In this document: piece after piece, positions 1-9,094 of the stretch
How the letters are laid out: every line of letters starts with the position of its first letter
How positions within the stretch are numbered: position 1 is the first letter of the stretch
Source: Clostridia bacterium
GTDB lineage: Bacteria > Bacillota_A > Clostridia > Oscillospirales > CAG-272
DNA: 10,543 nucleotides
NCBI GenBank assembly: GCA_017547395.1
Contig: JAFYPS010000045.1
Location: 1-10,543 of the forward strand
Reading direction: 5' to 3'
Made by a program: the position numbers and the translations under genes
The notes under the pieces: model-generated
Databases searched by the model: none
Seen by the model: the letters and a program-made list of their open reading frames with translations, nothing else
Told to the model about the DNA's origin: nothing

Positions 1-1145
1 GAACGCTCAGCCTCGCGCGTGCGAGAAATCTCGGCGACCTTAAATATGCCGAGAAAAAGGTTATTTATTCTCCTGCAAGCGGTCACCCCTGGTCTATGCA
101 CCAGTGGTCTCCTGAAATTCATTACTATACCGACGAGCAGGTAGGCGCGGGTAACGGCGGATGGTACTGTTATATAGCGCCATGCTCCGAAAACGAGTAT
201 CACGAGGGCGAGCAGAACCACCGTATGTACGTAATAAAATGTCTTGACGGGGACAATCTTCTCGGACGCTGGGGCAACCCTGTTACGGGCGCGGTTAACG
301 TTCCCGAACGCGTGGTTGCACCGGATATACCCGATTGGGAAGAAACTTGGGCAGGCGGTCAGTCAAGCATTATTATAAACGGCAAGGCATACACTCTTTT
401 TATTGCTATGTCAAAGGAAAGAGTGTCAAACAAAAACGGAACTAATAGCCATTACCAGTATATATGTATAGCACCCCTGACAAATCCATGGACAATCAAA
501 GGTCAGCCGACAATGATATGTAAGCCTGATTACGATTGGGAAATGGTCGGTTCCGAAAGCGGAGCGGCTCGCGTTGTAGAGGGATCTACTGCGGTTTACG
601 GCAAGGACGGCAGCGTTTATATAATCTATTCGGGAAGCGGATACTGGACTACAGAGTATCAGCTCGGTCAGCTTAAATACACAGGCGGAGACCCGATGGA
701 TGCAAAAAACTGGGAGAAAAAGCCTACGTCAATTTTCAGACAGAATAACGTCCTTACAGGCTCGGGGCACGCGTCCTACGTTACCGATGCTTTTGGTCAG
801 GGATGGATATGCTATCATGCATACGTTGGAGATCCTAAACTTCCGTCGAACTCAAAAACGTATGAGTATGGCGGCGGACGCCTTGCATTTGTTGAGCCGT
901 ATTACGCAGATAAAAACGGCGTTGTCATTGCAGACGGTGCGGGACGGCCTGCGGATATGGATATGGTTTACGTTACAAAGCTTGACCCCACTCCGCTCGC
1001 AGAAAGGATTTCTGGCTTTGACAGTATAGACAATTCGTACTCATTCTGCGATATACTTAACGTTATAAGAGACAAAATTGCAGGAATAAAAGAAGTTTCT
1101 AACGAAGAAATTAAAAATATGATAAAAAGAGTTACCGAAAGGTAA
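1..1145 (+). CDS. Glycoside hydrolase family 43-type protein, 5'-truncated by window edge
   Basis: The frame is open from base 3 to a TAA at 1143-1145, giving 380 residues with the true N-terminus outside the window. The ATG at 96 is internal, because the reading frame continues upstream of it with similar coding character. The fold looks like a GH43 five-bladed beta-propeller. Fragment residues 35-42 (WSPEIHYY) match the family's W-[AS]-P-[DE] blade motif. VVEGSTAVYG at about 191-200 matches the segment carrying the general-acid Glu (here E193), followed by YSGSGYWTTEY and GGDPMDAKNW. SGHASYV near 254-260 holds the conserved central His, followed by WICYHAY. Family members remove arabinose or xylose from plant polysaccharides. 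The catalytic-base blade is missing because of the window edge. The Asp expected after the WA of TWAGGQSS (pKa modulator in many GH43 enzymes) is not evident. The last 40 or so residues form a helical tail. GH43 membership is fairly sure; substrate and activity are not. Confidence 0.78.
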   Translation, partial: TLSLARARNLGDLKYAEKKVIYSPASGHPWSMHQWSPEIHYYTDEQVGAGNGGWYCYIAPCSENEYHEGEQNHRMYVIKCLDGDNLLGRWGNPVTGAVNVPERVVAPDIPDWEETWAGGQSSIIINGKAYTLFIAMSKERVSNKNGTNSHYQYICIAPLTNPWTIKGQPTMICKPDYDWEMVGSESGAARVVEGSTAVYGKDGSVYIIYSGSGYWTTEYQLGQLKYTGGDPMDAKNWEKKPTSIFRQNNVLTGSGHASYVTDAFGQGWICYHAYVGDPKLPSNSKTYEYGGGRLAFVEPYYADKNGVVIADGAGRPADMDMVYVTKLDPTPLAERISGFDSIDNSYSFCDILNVIRDKIAGIKEVSNEEIKNMIKRVTER

Positions 1146-1154
1146 CTCTTTTTT
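1125..1154 (+). terminator. Rho-independent terminator overlapping the 3' end of the GH43 gene
   Basis: The 12-base arm AAAAGAGTTACC (1125-1136) pairs perfectly with GGTAACTCTTTT (1141-1152) around a GAAA tetraloop, and the T-run continues to 1154. The upstream arm codes for the last residues of the GH43 protein (KRVT) and the stop codon TAA sits inside the downstream arm. It separates the glycosidase gene from the ATP synthase operon. Confidence 0.93.
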
Positions 1155-1175
1155 CATACTTTTGACAATAATCCT

Positions 1176-1204
1176 TTGACATAGCAGACATACAATGGTA
1201 TAAT
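1176..1204 (+). promoter_or_regulatory. Sigma-A promoter of the ATP synthase operon
   Basis: TTGACA at 1176-1181 and TATAAT at 1199-1204 are both perfect consensus hexamers, separated by exactly 17 bases. TG at 1196-1197 adds an extended -10 element. Transcription would start near 1211, leaving a leader of about 30 bases before atpI. It lies immediately after the GH43 terminator and is the only evident promoter ahead of the nine-gene operon. No operator-like palindrome is obvious. Confidence 0.93.
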
Positions 1205-1240
1205 AAAATAATGAAAGAAAACAGGAAAGGCGGTGCCTGA

Positions 1241-1627
1241 TTGGTAAAGATTGATGCGACCGTAAAAAAAGAAACGGGATATATTGCACTGTGGGTGCTA
1301 ATATTCAGTTTTCTGATGCAAGCGGTATTTTTGTTACTTCACCGCTGGGACTACACAGTATTGCTTGGGAATCTGCTTTCGGGTGCACTTGGCGTCTGCA
1401 ATTTTCTTCTTATGGGGCTTGCGGTACAGAGTGCCGTAAACAAGGAAGAGAAAGAGGCGAAAGAAACAATGCGTGTCTCTCAGGCACTCCGAACGTTTCT
1501 TTTGTTTGCCGTAGCGGCTGTAGGGGTACTTCTCAGTTGCTTTAATACGTGGGCTGTAATAATCCCGCTTTTCTTTCCGAGAATTGCTATTGCAATAAGA
1601 CCTTTTGTAAAAGGAGGCGAAAAATAA
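1241..1627 (+). CDS. atpI: ATP synthase subunit I (AtpI-like membrane protein)
   Basis: This is a 128-residue, very hydrophobic protein directly ahead of atpB, where atpI normally sits. A TGA stop lies immediately upstream (1238-1240), so the TTG at 1241 is the earliest possible start; GGAAAGG at about 1224-1230 is placed to serve it. Four membrane segments are visible at about residues 15-33, 39-62, 83-103 and 104-121. A charged loop (NKEEKEAKE, 67-75) separates the second and third, the arrangement of the ATP-synt_I family. In other bacteria AtpI assists c-ring assembly or stability and is not a catalytic subunit. Sequence conservation in the family is low, so the call rests on topology, size and position. 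It ends one base before the atpB start codon. Confidence 0.8.
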   Translation: MVKIDATVKKETGYIALWVLIFSFLMQAVFLLLHRWDYTVLLGNLLSGALGVCNFLLMGLAVQSAVNKEEKEAKETMRVSQALRTFLLFAVAAVGVLLSCFNTWAVIIPLFFPRIAIAIRPFVKGGEK

Positions 1628-2533
1628 GTGAATAATAAAAGTCTCCGTTTTAAAATTGTTGACGTGCTGTATCTTGCTCTTACCGTACTTCCGTTTCTGT
1701 GCGGAATGGCGATAAAGGTTCTTACCACACCCGCTGCCGAAGGTATATCAATTTCGGGTGCGAGGGTGTTTTTCACGGTGAAGATGCCTTTGCAGGATTG
1801 GCTCGTAACCGAGTCGCAGGTGAATTCGTGGCTTGTTATGCTTTCGCTTTTCGGACTGTGTCTATATTTCACACACGGACTTGCTATAAACGGAAAACTG
1901 AAACGTCAGCATATTGCCGAGTGGATAGTCAAAAGCGTAAATGGACTTGTAAAAGAGAATATGGGAGAGTATTTTTCAGGCTTTGCACCGTTCGTTGCGG
2001 CGATTTTGGGACTTTCCGCATTTTCAAGCCTTTCAACACTTGTCGGACTTTATCCGCCTACTTCGGATATTAACGTAACTGCAGGTTGGGCGATACTCGT
2101 ATTTATCCTGATAACCTATTACAAGTTTAAATGCGGTCCTATTCAGTATGTCAAGGGATTTGGCGATCCCGTACCCTTTTTAGCACCGCTTAATATCATA
2201 AGCGAGGTTGCAACGCCTGTTTCAATGGCATTCCGTCATTACGGAAACGTGCTTTCGGGCGCTGTAATTTCAGTGCTTATCGCAACCGCGCTCCAGGGAC
2301 TTTCAAAGATGCTTCTCGGATGGCTCCCCGGCTTCCTCGGCGATATTCCTTTTTTGCAGATAGGTTTGCCTGCCGCGCTTTCCCTCTACTTTGATATATT
2401 CAGCGGATTGCTTCAGGCATATATCTTTGCAATGCTGACAATGCTTTACGTTGCAGGCGGATTCCCGCAGGATGAATATGAAAGACGTAAAGCCGAAAAA
2501 TTAAAAAAGAAATTAAATAAAAATAATAAATAA
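1628..2533 (+). CDS. atpB: F-type ATP synthase subunit a (F0)
   Basis: This 301-residue membrane protein forms the ion channels of F0 and contacts the rotating c-ring. It starts at a GTG that directly abuts the atpI stop, with AAGGAGG at 1611-1617 upstream. Visible hallmarks are PTSDIN (144-149), the essential-arginine segment FRHYGN with R203, and the final helix with a conserved Gln (LLQAYIFAML, Q263) ending in TMLYV. About five or six hydrophobic segments are present. The tail after residue 280 is strongly basic (ERRKAEKLKKKLNKNNK), coded by a very A-rich stretch that also forms the leader of atpE. The arginine context FRHYGN differs from the LRLFGN seen in E. coli. Family assignment is secure; ion specificity cannot be read from this subunit alone. 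Confidence 0.97.
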   Translation: MNNKSLRFKIVDVLYLALTVLPFLCGMAIKVLTTPAAEGISISGARVFFTVKMPLQDWLVTESQVNSWLVMLSLFGLCLYFTHGLAINGKLKRQHIAEWIVKSVNGLVKENMGEYFSGFAPFVAAILGLSAFSSLSTLVGLYPPTSDINVTAGWAILVFILITYYKFKCGPIQYVKGFGDPVPFLAPLNIISEVATPVSMAFRHYGNVLSGAVISVLIATALQGLSKMLLGWLPGFLGDIPFLQIGLPAALSLYFDIFSGLLQAYIFAMLTMLYVAGGFPQDEYERRKAEKLKKKLNKNNK

Positions 2534-2836
<303 letters not shown>

Positions 2837-2838
2837 AT

Positions 2839-3345
2839 ATGCAGACACTTGACGTCATTTCTGTCAATCTGTGGAATATTCTGATTTCTCTTGCCAATCT
2901 TACGATAATTTTTCTTTTGTTTAAAAAGTTCTTGTTCAAGCCTGTTATGAAGATGCTTGATGCGAGACAGGCTGCAATTGACGCGCAGTATTCTGATGCC
3001 GAAAAGGCCAATACTGATGCTCTTCGCAACAAAGAGAATTGGGAAGAGAAGATGAAAAATGCAGATACAGAGGCAGATGAAATAATTAAAAAAGCCGCAA
3101 ATGATGCTAAAATCCGCGGTGACAGAATAGTTTCGGAAGCACGCGAAAAGGCTGACGGAATTATAAGGGTTGCCGAGATGGAAGCAGAGCTTGAAAAGAA
3201 AAAGGCTGAAAGTGCCGTTAAGCACGAAATCGTTATGGTTTCTGCCGCAATTGCCGAAAAGATGCTTGCACGCGAGGTTAAGCCAAGCGATCACCGTGAG
3301 CTTATAGATTCCTTTATTGAGAATATAGGTGGCGGCAATGACTGA
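2839..3345 (+). CDS. atpF: F-type ATP synthase subunit b (F0 peripheral stalk)
   Basis: This is a 168-residue stator protein with one N-terminal membrane helix (about residues 9-29, NLWNILISLANLTIIFLLF) followed by the typical FLFKPVMKMLDAR junction. A long charged coiled coil rich in A, E, K and D follows, to about residue 140. It dimerises and ties subunit a to the top of F1 through delta. The C-terminal segment AIAEKMLAREV is the delta-binding type. The start ATG comes two bases after the atpE stop with only a weak AGG ahead of it, so translation is probably coupled to atpE. A single b gene is present and there is no b' paralogue, so a homodimer is expected. It overlaps atpH by eight bases. 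Confidence 0.96.
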   Translation: MQTLDVISVNLWNILISLANLTIIFLLFKKFLFKPVMKMLDARQAAIDAQYSDAEKANTDALRNKENWEEKMKNADTEADEIIKKAANDAKIRGDRIVSEAREKADGIIRVAEMEAELEKKKAESAVKHEIVMVSAAIAEKMLAREVKPSDHRELIDSFIENIGGGND

Positions 3346-3868
3346 TATCGGCAAAGAATATGCAACCGCACTTTTTTCGCTGGCACTTGAAGAGAACAGT
3401 AAAAACGAGTATTACGATGCGCTTATGACCGTGAAAACGGCATTTGACTTTGCACCTGAATATATCGACTTTCTTGCTTCTCCGAGCATTCCCGTCGGCG
3501 AGAGATGCGCAGCACTTAGCGAGGCATTTGGCGACGTTGTGCCGGAGAACGTGCTTTCTTTTCTCCAGCTTCTCACCGAAAAGGGACGTGCGCGTTCATT
3601 TTCGTCCTCAGTCAGCGAGTATAAGAAATTGCTTGACGAGTCTGAGAGAATTTCTGTTGCAAAGGTTACAAGCGCGTTTGCGCTTTCCGAAACCGAAAGA
3701 AATAATATCAAGGGAAAACTTGAAAAGGTCAGCGGCAGCAAGGTAAATCTTGAGTGCACCGTTGATGAAAAACTGCTTGGCGGTATTGTTGTCGAAATGG
3801 ACGGCAAGGTTATGGACGGAAGTCTCCGTCACCGTTTAAGCGAAGTAAAGGATGTGATGAGTAAGTGA
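3338..3868 (+). CDS. atpH: F-type ATP synthase subunit delta (stator)
   Basis: This is a 176-residue protein that links the b dimer to the crown of F1. The N-terminal helical domain has the family pattern [17 protein letters not shown] (residues 4-20). The C-terminal part contains the conserved strand region [16 protein letters not shown] followed by [13 protein letters not shown] chose the ATG at 3338 because AGGTGGCGG just upstream is well placed for it. A GTG at 3329 would add three residues but lacks a good site. The gene overlaps the end of atpF by eight bases and the start of atpA by four (GTGA), which points to translational coupling. Confidence 0.95.
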   Translation: MTDIGKEYATALFSLALEENSKNEYYDALMTVKTAFDFAPEYIDFLASPSIPVGERCAALSEAFGDVVPENVLSFLQLLTEKGRARSFSSSVSEYKKLLDESERISVAKVTSAFALSETERNNIKGKLEKVSGSKVNLECTVDEKLLGGIVVEMDGKVMDGSLRHRLSEVKDVMSK

Positions 3869-5358
3869 GTGTAAGACCTGAAGAACTCAGTAACATAATA
3901 AAAGAACAGATTAAAAACTACAAATCGCGCATTGAGATGCGCGAAACCGGCACCGTAATACTTGTCGGTGACGGTATTGCAAGAGTTTACGGACTTAAAA
4001 ACTGTATGGCGAGCGAGCTTCTTGAATTTGAAGACGGAAGCTTTGGACTTGCACAGAATCTTGAGGAAGAGGCGGTATCCGTTGCACTTCTCTCAAATCA
4101 GAATGAAATCCGCGAGGGATCTACCGTACGCCGTACGGGCAAGGTTCTTTCCGTACCCGTTGGCGAAAATATGCTCGGAAGAGTTGTAGGCGCACTCGGA
4201 AACCCTATAGACGGCAAGGGCCCGATTGAAACTACCGAAACCCGTCCCGTTGAGTCGGAGGCACTCGGTATCATTGAAAGAAAGAGCGTTTGCGTACCTC
4301 TCCAGACGGGTATAAAGGCAATCGACAGTATGATTCCGATCGGCCGCGGTCAGCGTGAGCTTATCATCGGCGACCGTCAGACCGGTAAAACTGAGATTGC
4401 TATTGATACAATTATCAATCAGAAGGGAACGGGAGTTCTCTGCATTTACGTGGCAATAGGACAGAAGAGTTCTAAGGTGGTTCAGCTTGTAAATCAGCTT
4501 ACAAAAGCGGGCGCTATGGAATATACGATTGTTGTTTCGGCTTCCGCTTCCGAAACTGCACCTCTTCAGTACGTTGCTCCTTATGCGGGTTGCGCAATGG
4601 CTGAGTATTTCAGAGAGCAGGGAAAGGACGTTCTTATTGTATACGACGACCTTTCGAAGCACGCTGTTGCTTACCGTGCACTCTCTTTGCTTATCCGCCG
4701 TCCTCCGGGCCGTGAGGCATATCCCGGTGACGTATTCTATCTGCATTCAAGATTGCTTGAGCGCGCGGCGTGCGTTGCCGACGAATACGGCGGAGGTTCG
4801 ATAACCGCGCTTCCGATTATCGAAACGCAGGCAGGCGACGTTTCGGCATACATTCCGACAAACGTAATCTCTATTACGGACGGTCAGATATTCCTTGAAA
4901 CCGAGCTTTTTCACGCCGGAATTATGCCGGCGATAAACCCCGGTATTTCGGTAAGCCGAGTTGGCGGTTCCGCTCAGCTTAAGGCTATGAAGAAGGTTTC
5001 GGGCGAACTCAAGCTCCTTTACTCGCAGTACCGTGAGCTTAAAGCGTTTGCTCAGTTCGGCAGCGACCTTGACGCTGATACCAAGGCGCGTCTTGCACTT
5101 GGCGAGCGTATCGTTGAGGTGCTTAAGCAGGACAGAAACTCTCCTTTGAGAGTGGGTTGTCAGGTAGCAATCGTTTATGCAGTAATTAACGGATACCTTA
5201 ACGAAGTTCCTGTAAACAAGGTTAAAGAGTACGAAGCACTTCTGTACGAAAGACTCGAAAACGGATATGCTCACTTGCTTGAACGTTTTGAGAGCGGCTT
5301 CTATGAGGAGGAAGACATAGAAACCCTTAAGGAAGCACTTTCAAAGATGCAGAGGTGA
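3865..5358 (+). CDS. atpA: F-type ATP synthase subunit alpha (F1)
   Basis: This is a 497-residue, non-catalytic nucleotide-binding subunit of the alpha3-beta3 hexamer, close to the usual 500-510. The order is an N-terminal beta-barrel (about 25-95), the nucleotide-binding domain with Walker A GDRQTGKT (169-176) and Walker B DVLIVYDD (255-262), then [20 protein letters not shown] (281-300). The alpha/beta signature [10 protein letters not shown] is at 355-364, and R365 is the arginine finger that reaches into the beta catalytic site. A helical C-terminal domain follows. It starts at the GTG of a GTGA overlap with atpH; AAAGGA at 3847-3852 lies rather far upstream (12 bases), consistent with coupled translation. 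All key residues are intact. Confidence 0.98.
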   Translation: MSVRPEELSNIIKEQIKNYKSRIEMRETGTVILVGDGIARVYGLKNCMASELLEFEDGSFGLAQNLEEEAVSVALLSNQNEIREGSTVRRTGKVLSVPVGENMLGRVVGALGNPIDGKGPIETTETRPVESEALGIIERKSVCVPLQTGIKAIDSMIPIGRGQRELIIGDRQTGKTEIAIDTIINQKGTGVLCIYVAIGQKSSKVVQLVNQLTKAGAMEYTIVVSASASETAPLQYVAPYAGCAMAEYFREQGKDVLIVYDDLSKHAVAYRALSLLIRRPPGREAYPGDVFYLHSRLLERAACVADEYGGGSITALPIIETQAGDVSAYIPTNVISITDGQIFLETELFHAGIMPAINPGISVSRVGGSAQLKAMKKVSGELKLLYSQYRELKAFAQFGSDLDADTKARLALGERIVEVLKQDRNSPLRVGCQVAIVYAVINGYLNEVPVNKVKEYEALLYERLENGYAHLLERFESGFYEEEDIETLKEALSKMQR

Positions 5359-5362
5359 CGTA

Positions 5363-6166
5363 ATGGGTGCTGATATCAAATCACTGCGTACCCGTATAAA
5401 AAGCGTTGACTCTACGTTGCATCTTACCAAGGCGATGGGGCTTGTTGCCTCTTCAAAAATCCGCCGTGCTACCGACGCGATGAATAAGGGAAGACAGTAT
5501 GCAGATGCGGTTTCAAAAACCGTAGACGCGCTTGCCCTTTCCCCCGAGTGTATAAAAAGTCCGTATATGAAAAAGAGTGACGGCGGCAGAGTATGCCTTA
5601 TCGTTATTGCGGGCGACAGAGGACTTGCGGGCGGATACAATGCAAATATTTTCCGCCTTGTAAAGACTCTTCCCGAGGGAGATATTATCCCGGTAGGCAA
5701 GCGTGCTTATGACAGATACGGTGGCGAACTCCGCTATGCCGAGAACTTTTCATACGGAGATGCTATCGCTATATCGAATACTATTTGCAAGGCGTTTTGT
5801 GACGGCGAGTATTCGCGTGTCGGCATAGTTTGCACAAAGTACGTGTCTATGCTCACTCAGGAGGCTATTGTAAAATGGGTGCTTCCGCTTGAGAAAAAGG
5901 ATGGCGCGCAGAATCACGGTATGATTTTCGAGCCTGACGAGCTTACAATTCTCAATGCGGCAATTCCCGAATACGTAGCGGGAATACTTGTCAGTGCGGC
6001 ACGTGAAAGCTTTGCAAGCGAGGTAGCGGCACGCAGATGTGCAATGGACAGTGCGGGTAAGAACGCACAACAGATGATCGACGGTCTTAAGCTTGAGTAT
6101 AACCGTGCGCGTCAGGGCGCAATTACTCAGGAGATTACCGAAATAGTCGCAGGCAGCGGAATGTAG
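5363..6166 (+). CDS. atpG: F-type ATP synthase subunit gamma (F1 rotor shaft)
   Basis: This is a 267-residue central shaft that transmits c-ring rotation to the catalytic sites. The N-terminal helix carries the conserved SLRTRIKSVDSTLHLTKAM (7-25) and VASSKIRRA (28-36). The Rossmann-like core begins at CLIVIAGDRGLAGGYNANI (78-96). The C-terminal helix reads NAQQMIDGLKLEYNRARQ (234-251), then ITQEITEIVAGS. It is a little shorter than the usual 285-290 residues, with compact loops in the middle and a short tail. The two ends, which form the coiled coil, are intact. The ATG follows the atpA stop by four bases, with AGAGGTGA (5351-5358) as ribosome binding site overlapping that stop. Confidence 0.97.
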   Translation: MGADIKSLRTRIKSVDSTLHLTKAMGLVASSKIRRATDAMNKGRQYADAVSKTVDALALSPECIKSPYMKKSDGGRVCLIVIAGDRGLAGGYNANIFRLVKTLPEGDIIPVGKRAYDRYGGELRYAENFSYGDAIAISNTICKAFCDGEYSRVGIVCTKYVSMLTQEAIVKWVLPLEKKDGAQNHGMIFEPDELTILNAAIPEYVAGILVSAARESFASEVAARRCAMDSAGKNAQQMIDGLKLEYNRARQGAITQEITEIVAGSGM

Positions 6167-6189
6167 ACTGCGACAGAATGGAGTTATAA

Positions 6190-7850
<1,661 letters not shown>

Positions 7851-7851
7851 T

Positions 7852-7881
7852 AAAAATCCGCTTCGTAAGAAGCGGATTTTT
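7852..7881 (+). terminator. Rho-independent terminator of the ATP synthase operon
   Basis: AAAAATCCGCTTC (7852-7864) pairs perfectly over 13 bases with GAAGCGGATTTTT (7869-7881) around a GTAA loop. The final T-run supplies the U-tract. It begins one base after the atpC stop. The arm symmetry (A-run and T-run) would let it work in both directions. Confidence 0.95.
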
Positions 7882-7902
7882 GATTATATTTGTTAAATAT
7901 AC

Positions 7903-7931
7903 TTGCCAAAAGTAAAAAACTATAATATTAT
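7903..7931 (+). promoter_or_regulatory. Probable sigma-A promoter for the DUF368 gene
   Basis: TTGCCA at 7903-7908 and TATTAT at 7926-7931 are 17 bases apart. The region is very A/T-rich and has other TATAAT-like hexamers (7921-7926), so the exact -10 is uncertain. It falls between the atp terminator and the ribosome binding site of the next gene, where a promoter is needed. Confidence 0.6.
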
Positions 7932-7961
7932 AAAGGTATAAAATATTTTGCGGAGGGAATA

Positions 7962-8798
7962 GTGGAAAAGGCAAAAAGAAACAGAACGGTAAGCATTATT
8001 CTCGCTGTATTTCAGGGTCTTGTTATAGGTGTCAGCGGAATTCTGCCCGGAATTAGCGGGGGCGTGCTTTGCATAGTCTTCGGGATATATAAACCTTTTA
8101 TGGAGGTGCTTGCTTCTCCTTTTAGTGGGCTGAAAAAGCACTGGCGCCGACTTTTGCCGGTGGGACTTGGCGCTGCCGCAGGCTTTTTTATGCTTGTAAA
8201 AGCCGTAAGTACGCTCATCGAAACGCACGAAGCGCTTGCGACTGCCGCATTTGCCGGGTTGGTTTTGGGAACTATTCCGTCACTCTGGCGTACTGCGGGT
8301 AAAGAAAAGCGCAGCAAGGCTTCGTATATATCGCTTTTGGCAAGTTTTGTTATGTTCTATACAACTTTTGCACTTCTTAAGTCTTCAAGCGGACTTTCGG
8401 TAACTCCCAACTTTTTGTGGTTTGCTGTTGGAGGTGCCATTTGGGGACTTAGTATAGTACTGCCGGGACTCAGTTCTTCCGCAATACTGCTTTTTCTTGG
8501 ACTTCTCGGTCCTATTGCGGACGGAGCAATGGCTTTTGATTTTTCGGTGCTTATTCCGCTTGCAGTAGGTGGCGTAGGTTCGCTTATACTTCTTGCCAAG
8601 CTCATAAATATACTTTACGAAAAGCATTTTTCAGTGATGTCACATATCATACTGGGAATAGTAGTGGCTACAACGCTTCCTATACTTCCGACCTCATATA
8701 CAAGTCTTTTTGATGCTTTTTTACAGATTTTTCTTGTGATTTTGGGCTTTGTATGTGCCTATGTTTTTGACATCATAAGTCAAAAGGTGCAACAATAA
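7962..8798 (+). CDS. DUF368 family membrane protein (predicted undecaprenyl-phosphate translocase)
   Basis: This is a 278-residue polytopic membrane protein with about eight hydrophobic segments. The DUF368 hallmark appears twice as an internal repeat: GVSGILPGISGG at 23-34 and LSIVLPGLSSSAILLFLG at 163-180. Both carry the PG[IL]S core, fitting the family's two-fold architecture. Members (PopT) were reported in 2023 to act as undecaprenyl-phosphate translocases that return the cell-wall lipid carrier across the membrane. The function here is inferred from family only. Many relatives have Asn or Asp a few residues before the first PGxSGG; this protein has S-G there. The GTG start is preceded by GGAGGG at 7952-7957. 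It probably forms a single-gene unit. No convincing terminator follows, so some transcripts may run into the tRNA genes. Confidence 0.88.
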   Translation: MEKAKRNRTVSIILAVFQGLVIGVSGILPGISGGVLCIVFGIYKPFMEVLASPFSGLKKHWRRLLPVGLGAAAGFFMLVKAVSTLIETHEALATAAFAGLVLGTIPSLWRTAGKEKRSKASYISLLASFVMFYTTFALLKSSSGLSVTPNFLWFAVGGAIWGLSIVLPGLSSSAILLFLGLLGPIADGAMAFDFSVLIPLAVGGVGSLILLAKLINILYEKHFSVMSHIILGIVVATTLPILPTSYTSLFDAFLQIFLVILGFVCAYVFDIISQKVQQ

Positions 8799-8827
8799 AA
8801 TATTTTACAACTTTTTTAAAAAATCTG

Positions 8828-8856
8828 TTGACAAAACGATCTCTGTATGCTATACT
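8828..8856 (+). promoter_or_regulatory. Strong sigma-A promoter for the tRNA-Met/tRNA-Glu unit
   Basis: TTGACA (8828-8833) and TATACT (8851-8856) are separated by 17 bases, with an extended -10 TG at 8848-8849. Transcription would start near 8863, about 25 bases before the first tRNA. Confidence 0.92.
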
Positions 8857-8887
8857 AATTCTCGCTGGTGCCAAAAGGCACTGCTAT

Positions 8888-8964
8888 GGCGGAATAGCTC
8901 AGCTGGCTAGAGCAATCGGTTCATACCCGATAGGTCGTGGGTTCAAGTCCAACTTCCGCTACCA
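8888..8964 (+). tRNA. tRNA-Met (anticodon CAT), elongator type
   Basis: This 77-base cloverleaf has acceptor GGCGGAA (8888-8894) pairing with TTCCGCT (8954-8960, G-T at the end), D-stem GCTC/GAGC, and anticodon stem ATCGG/CCGAT with loop TTCATAC (anticodon 8922-8924). The T-arm is GTGGG-TTCAAGT-CCAAC and CCA is encoded. The anticodon stem lacks the three G-C pairs of an initiator tRNA. The GGTTCATACCC anticodon arm and GCTACCA end resemble, as I recall it, the elongator tRNA-Met of Bacillus, so I prefer elongator Met over the lysidine-type tRNA-Ile. One T-stem pair is a G-A mismatch (8939 with 8951). Confidence 0.93.
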
Positions 8965-8969
8965 TATAT

Positions 8970-9044
8970 GGCCCGTTGGTCAAGCGGTCAAGACACCGCC
9001 CTTTCACGGCGGTAACGGGGGTTCGATTCCCCCACGGGTCACCA
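8970..9044 (+). tRNA. tRNA-Glu (anticodon TTC)
   Basis: This 75-base cloverleaf has acceptor GGCCCGT (8970-8976) with ACGGGTC (9034-9040, one G-T pair), and anticodon stem CCGCC/GGCGG with loop CTTTCAC (anticodon TTC). The T-arm is GGGGG-TTCGATT-CCCCC and CCA is encoded at 9042-9044. Only five bases separate it from tRNA-Met, so both come from one precursor. Confidence 0.96.
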
Positions 9045-9047
9045 ACA

Positions 9048-9079
9048 AAAAAATCCCAACCAATCGGTTGGGATTTTTT
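9048..9079 (+). terminator. Rho-independent terminator of the tRNA unit
   Basis: AAAAAATCCCAACC (9048-9061) pairs over 14 bases with GGTTGGGATTTTTT (9066-9079) around an AATC loop, three bases after the tRNA-Glu CCA. Pairing can extend further outward (CAAC with GTTG) with one bulge. Confidence 0.95.
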
Positions 9080-9094
9080 GTTGCATAAGCTTAT

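Noticed and set aside
1162..1167. Upstream TTGACA as a second promoter before atpI
   Set aside because: No -10-like hexamer lies 16-18 bases downstream of it; the TTGACA at 1176 has perfect spacing.
3329..3337. GTG at 3329 as the atpH start
   Set aside because: The ATG three codons later is better spaced from AGGTGGCGG and gives the usual delta N-terminus.
3412..3807. Long minus-strand and alternative-frame open frames inside the atp genes
   Set aside because: They are shadows of strongly conserved ATP synthase genes, without ribosome binding sites or recognisable protein features.
8812..8823. T6-A6 palindrome after the DUF368 gene as a terminator
   Set aside because: It has no loop, no G/C pairs and no following U-tract, so it cannot form a stable termination hairpin.
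8888..8964. CAT tRNA as initiator fMet or lysidine tRNA-Ile
   Set aside because: The anticodon stem lacks the three G-C pairs of initiators, and the anticodon arm and 3' end look like elongator tRNA-Met; Ile cannot be fully excluded without comparing all CAT tRNAs in the genome.
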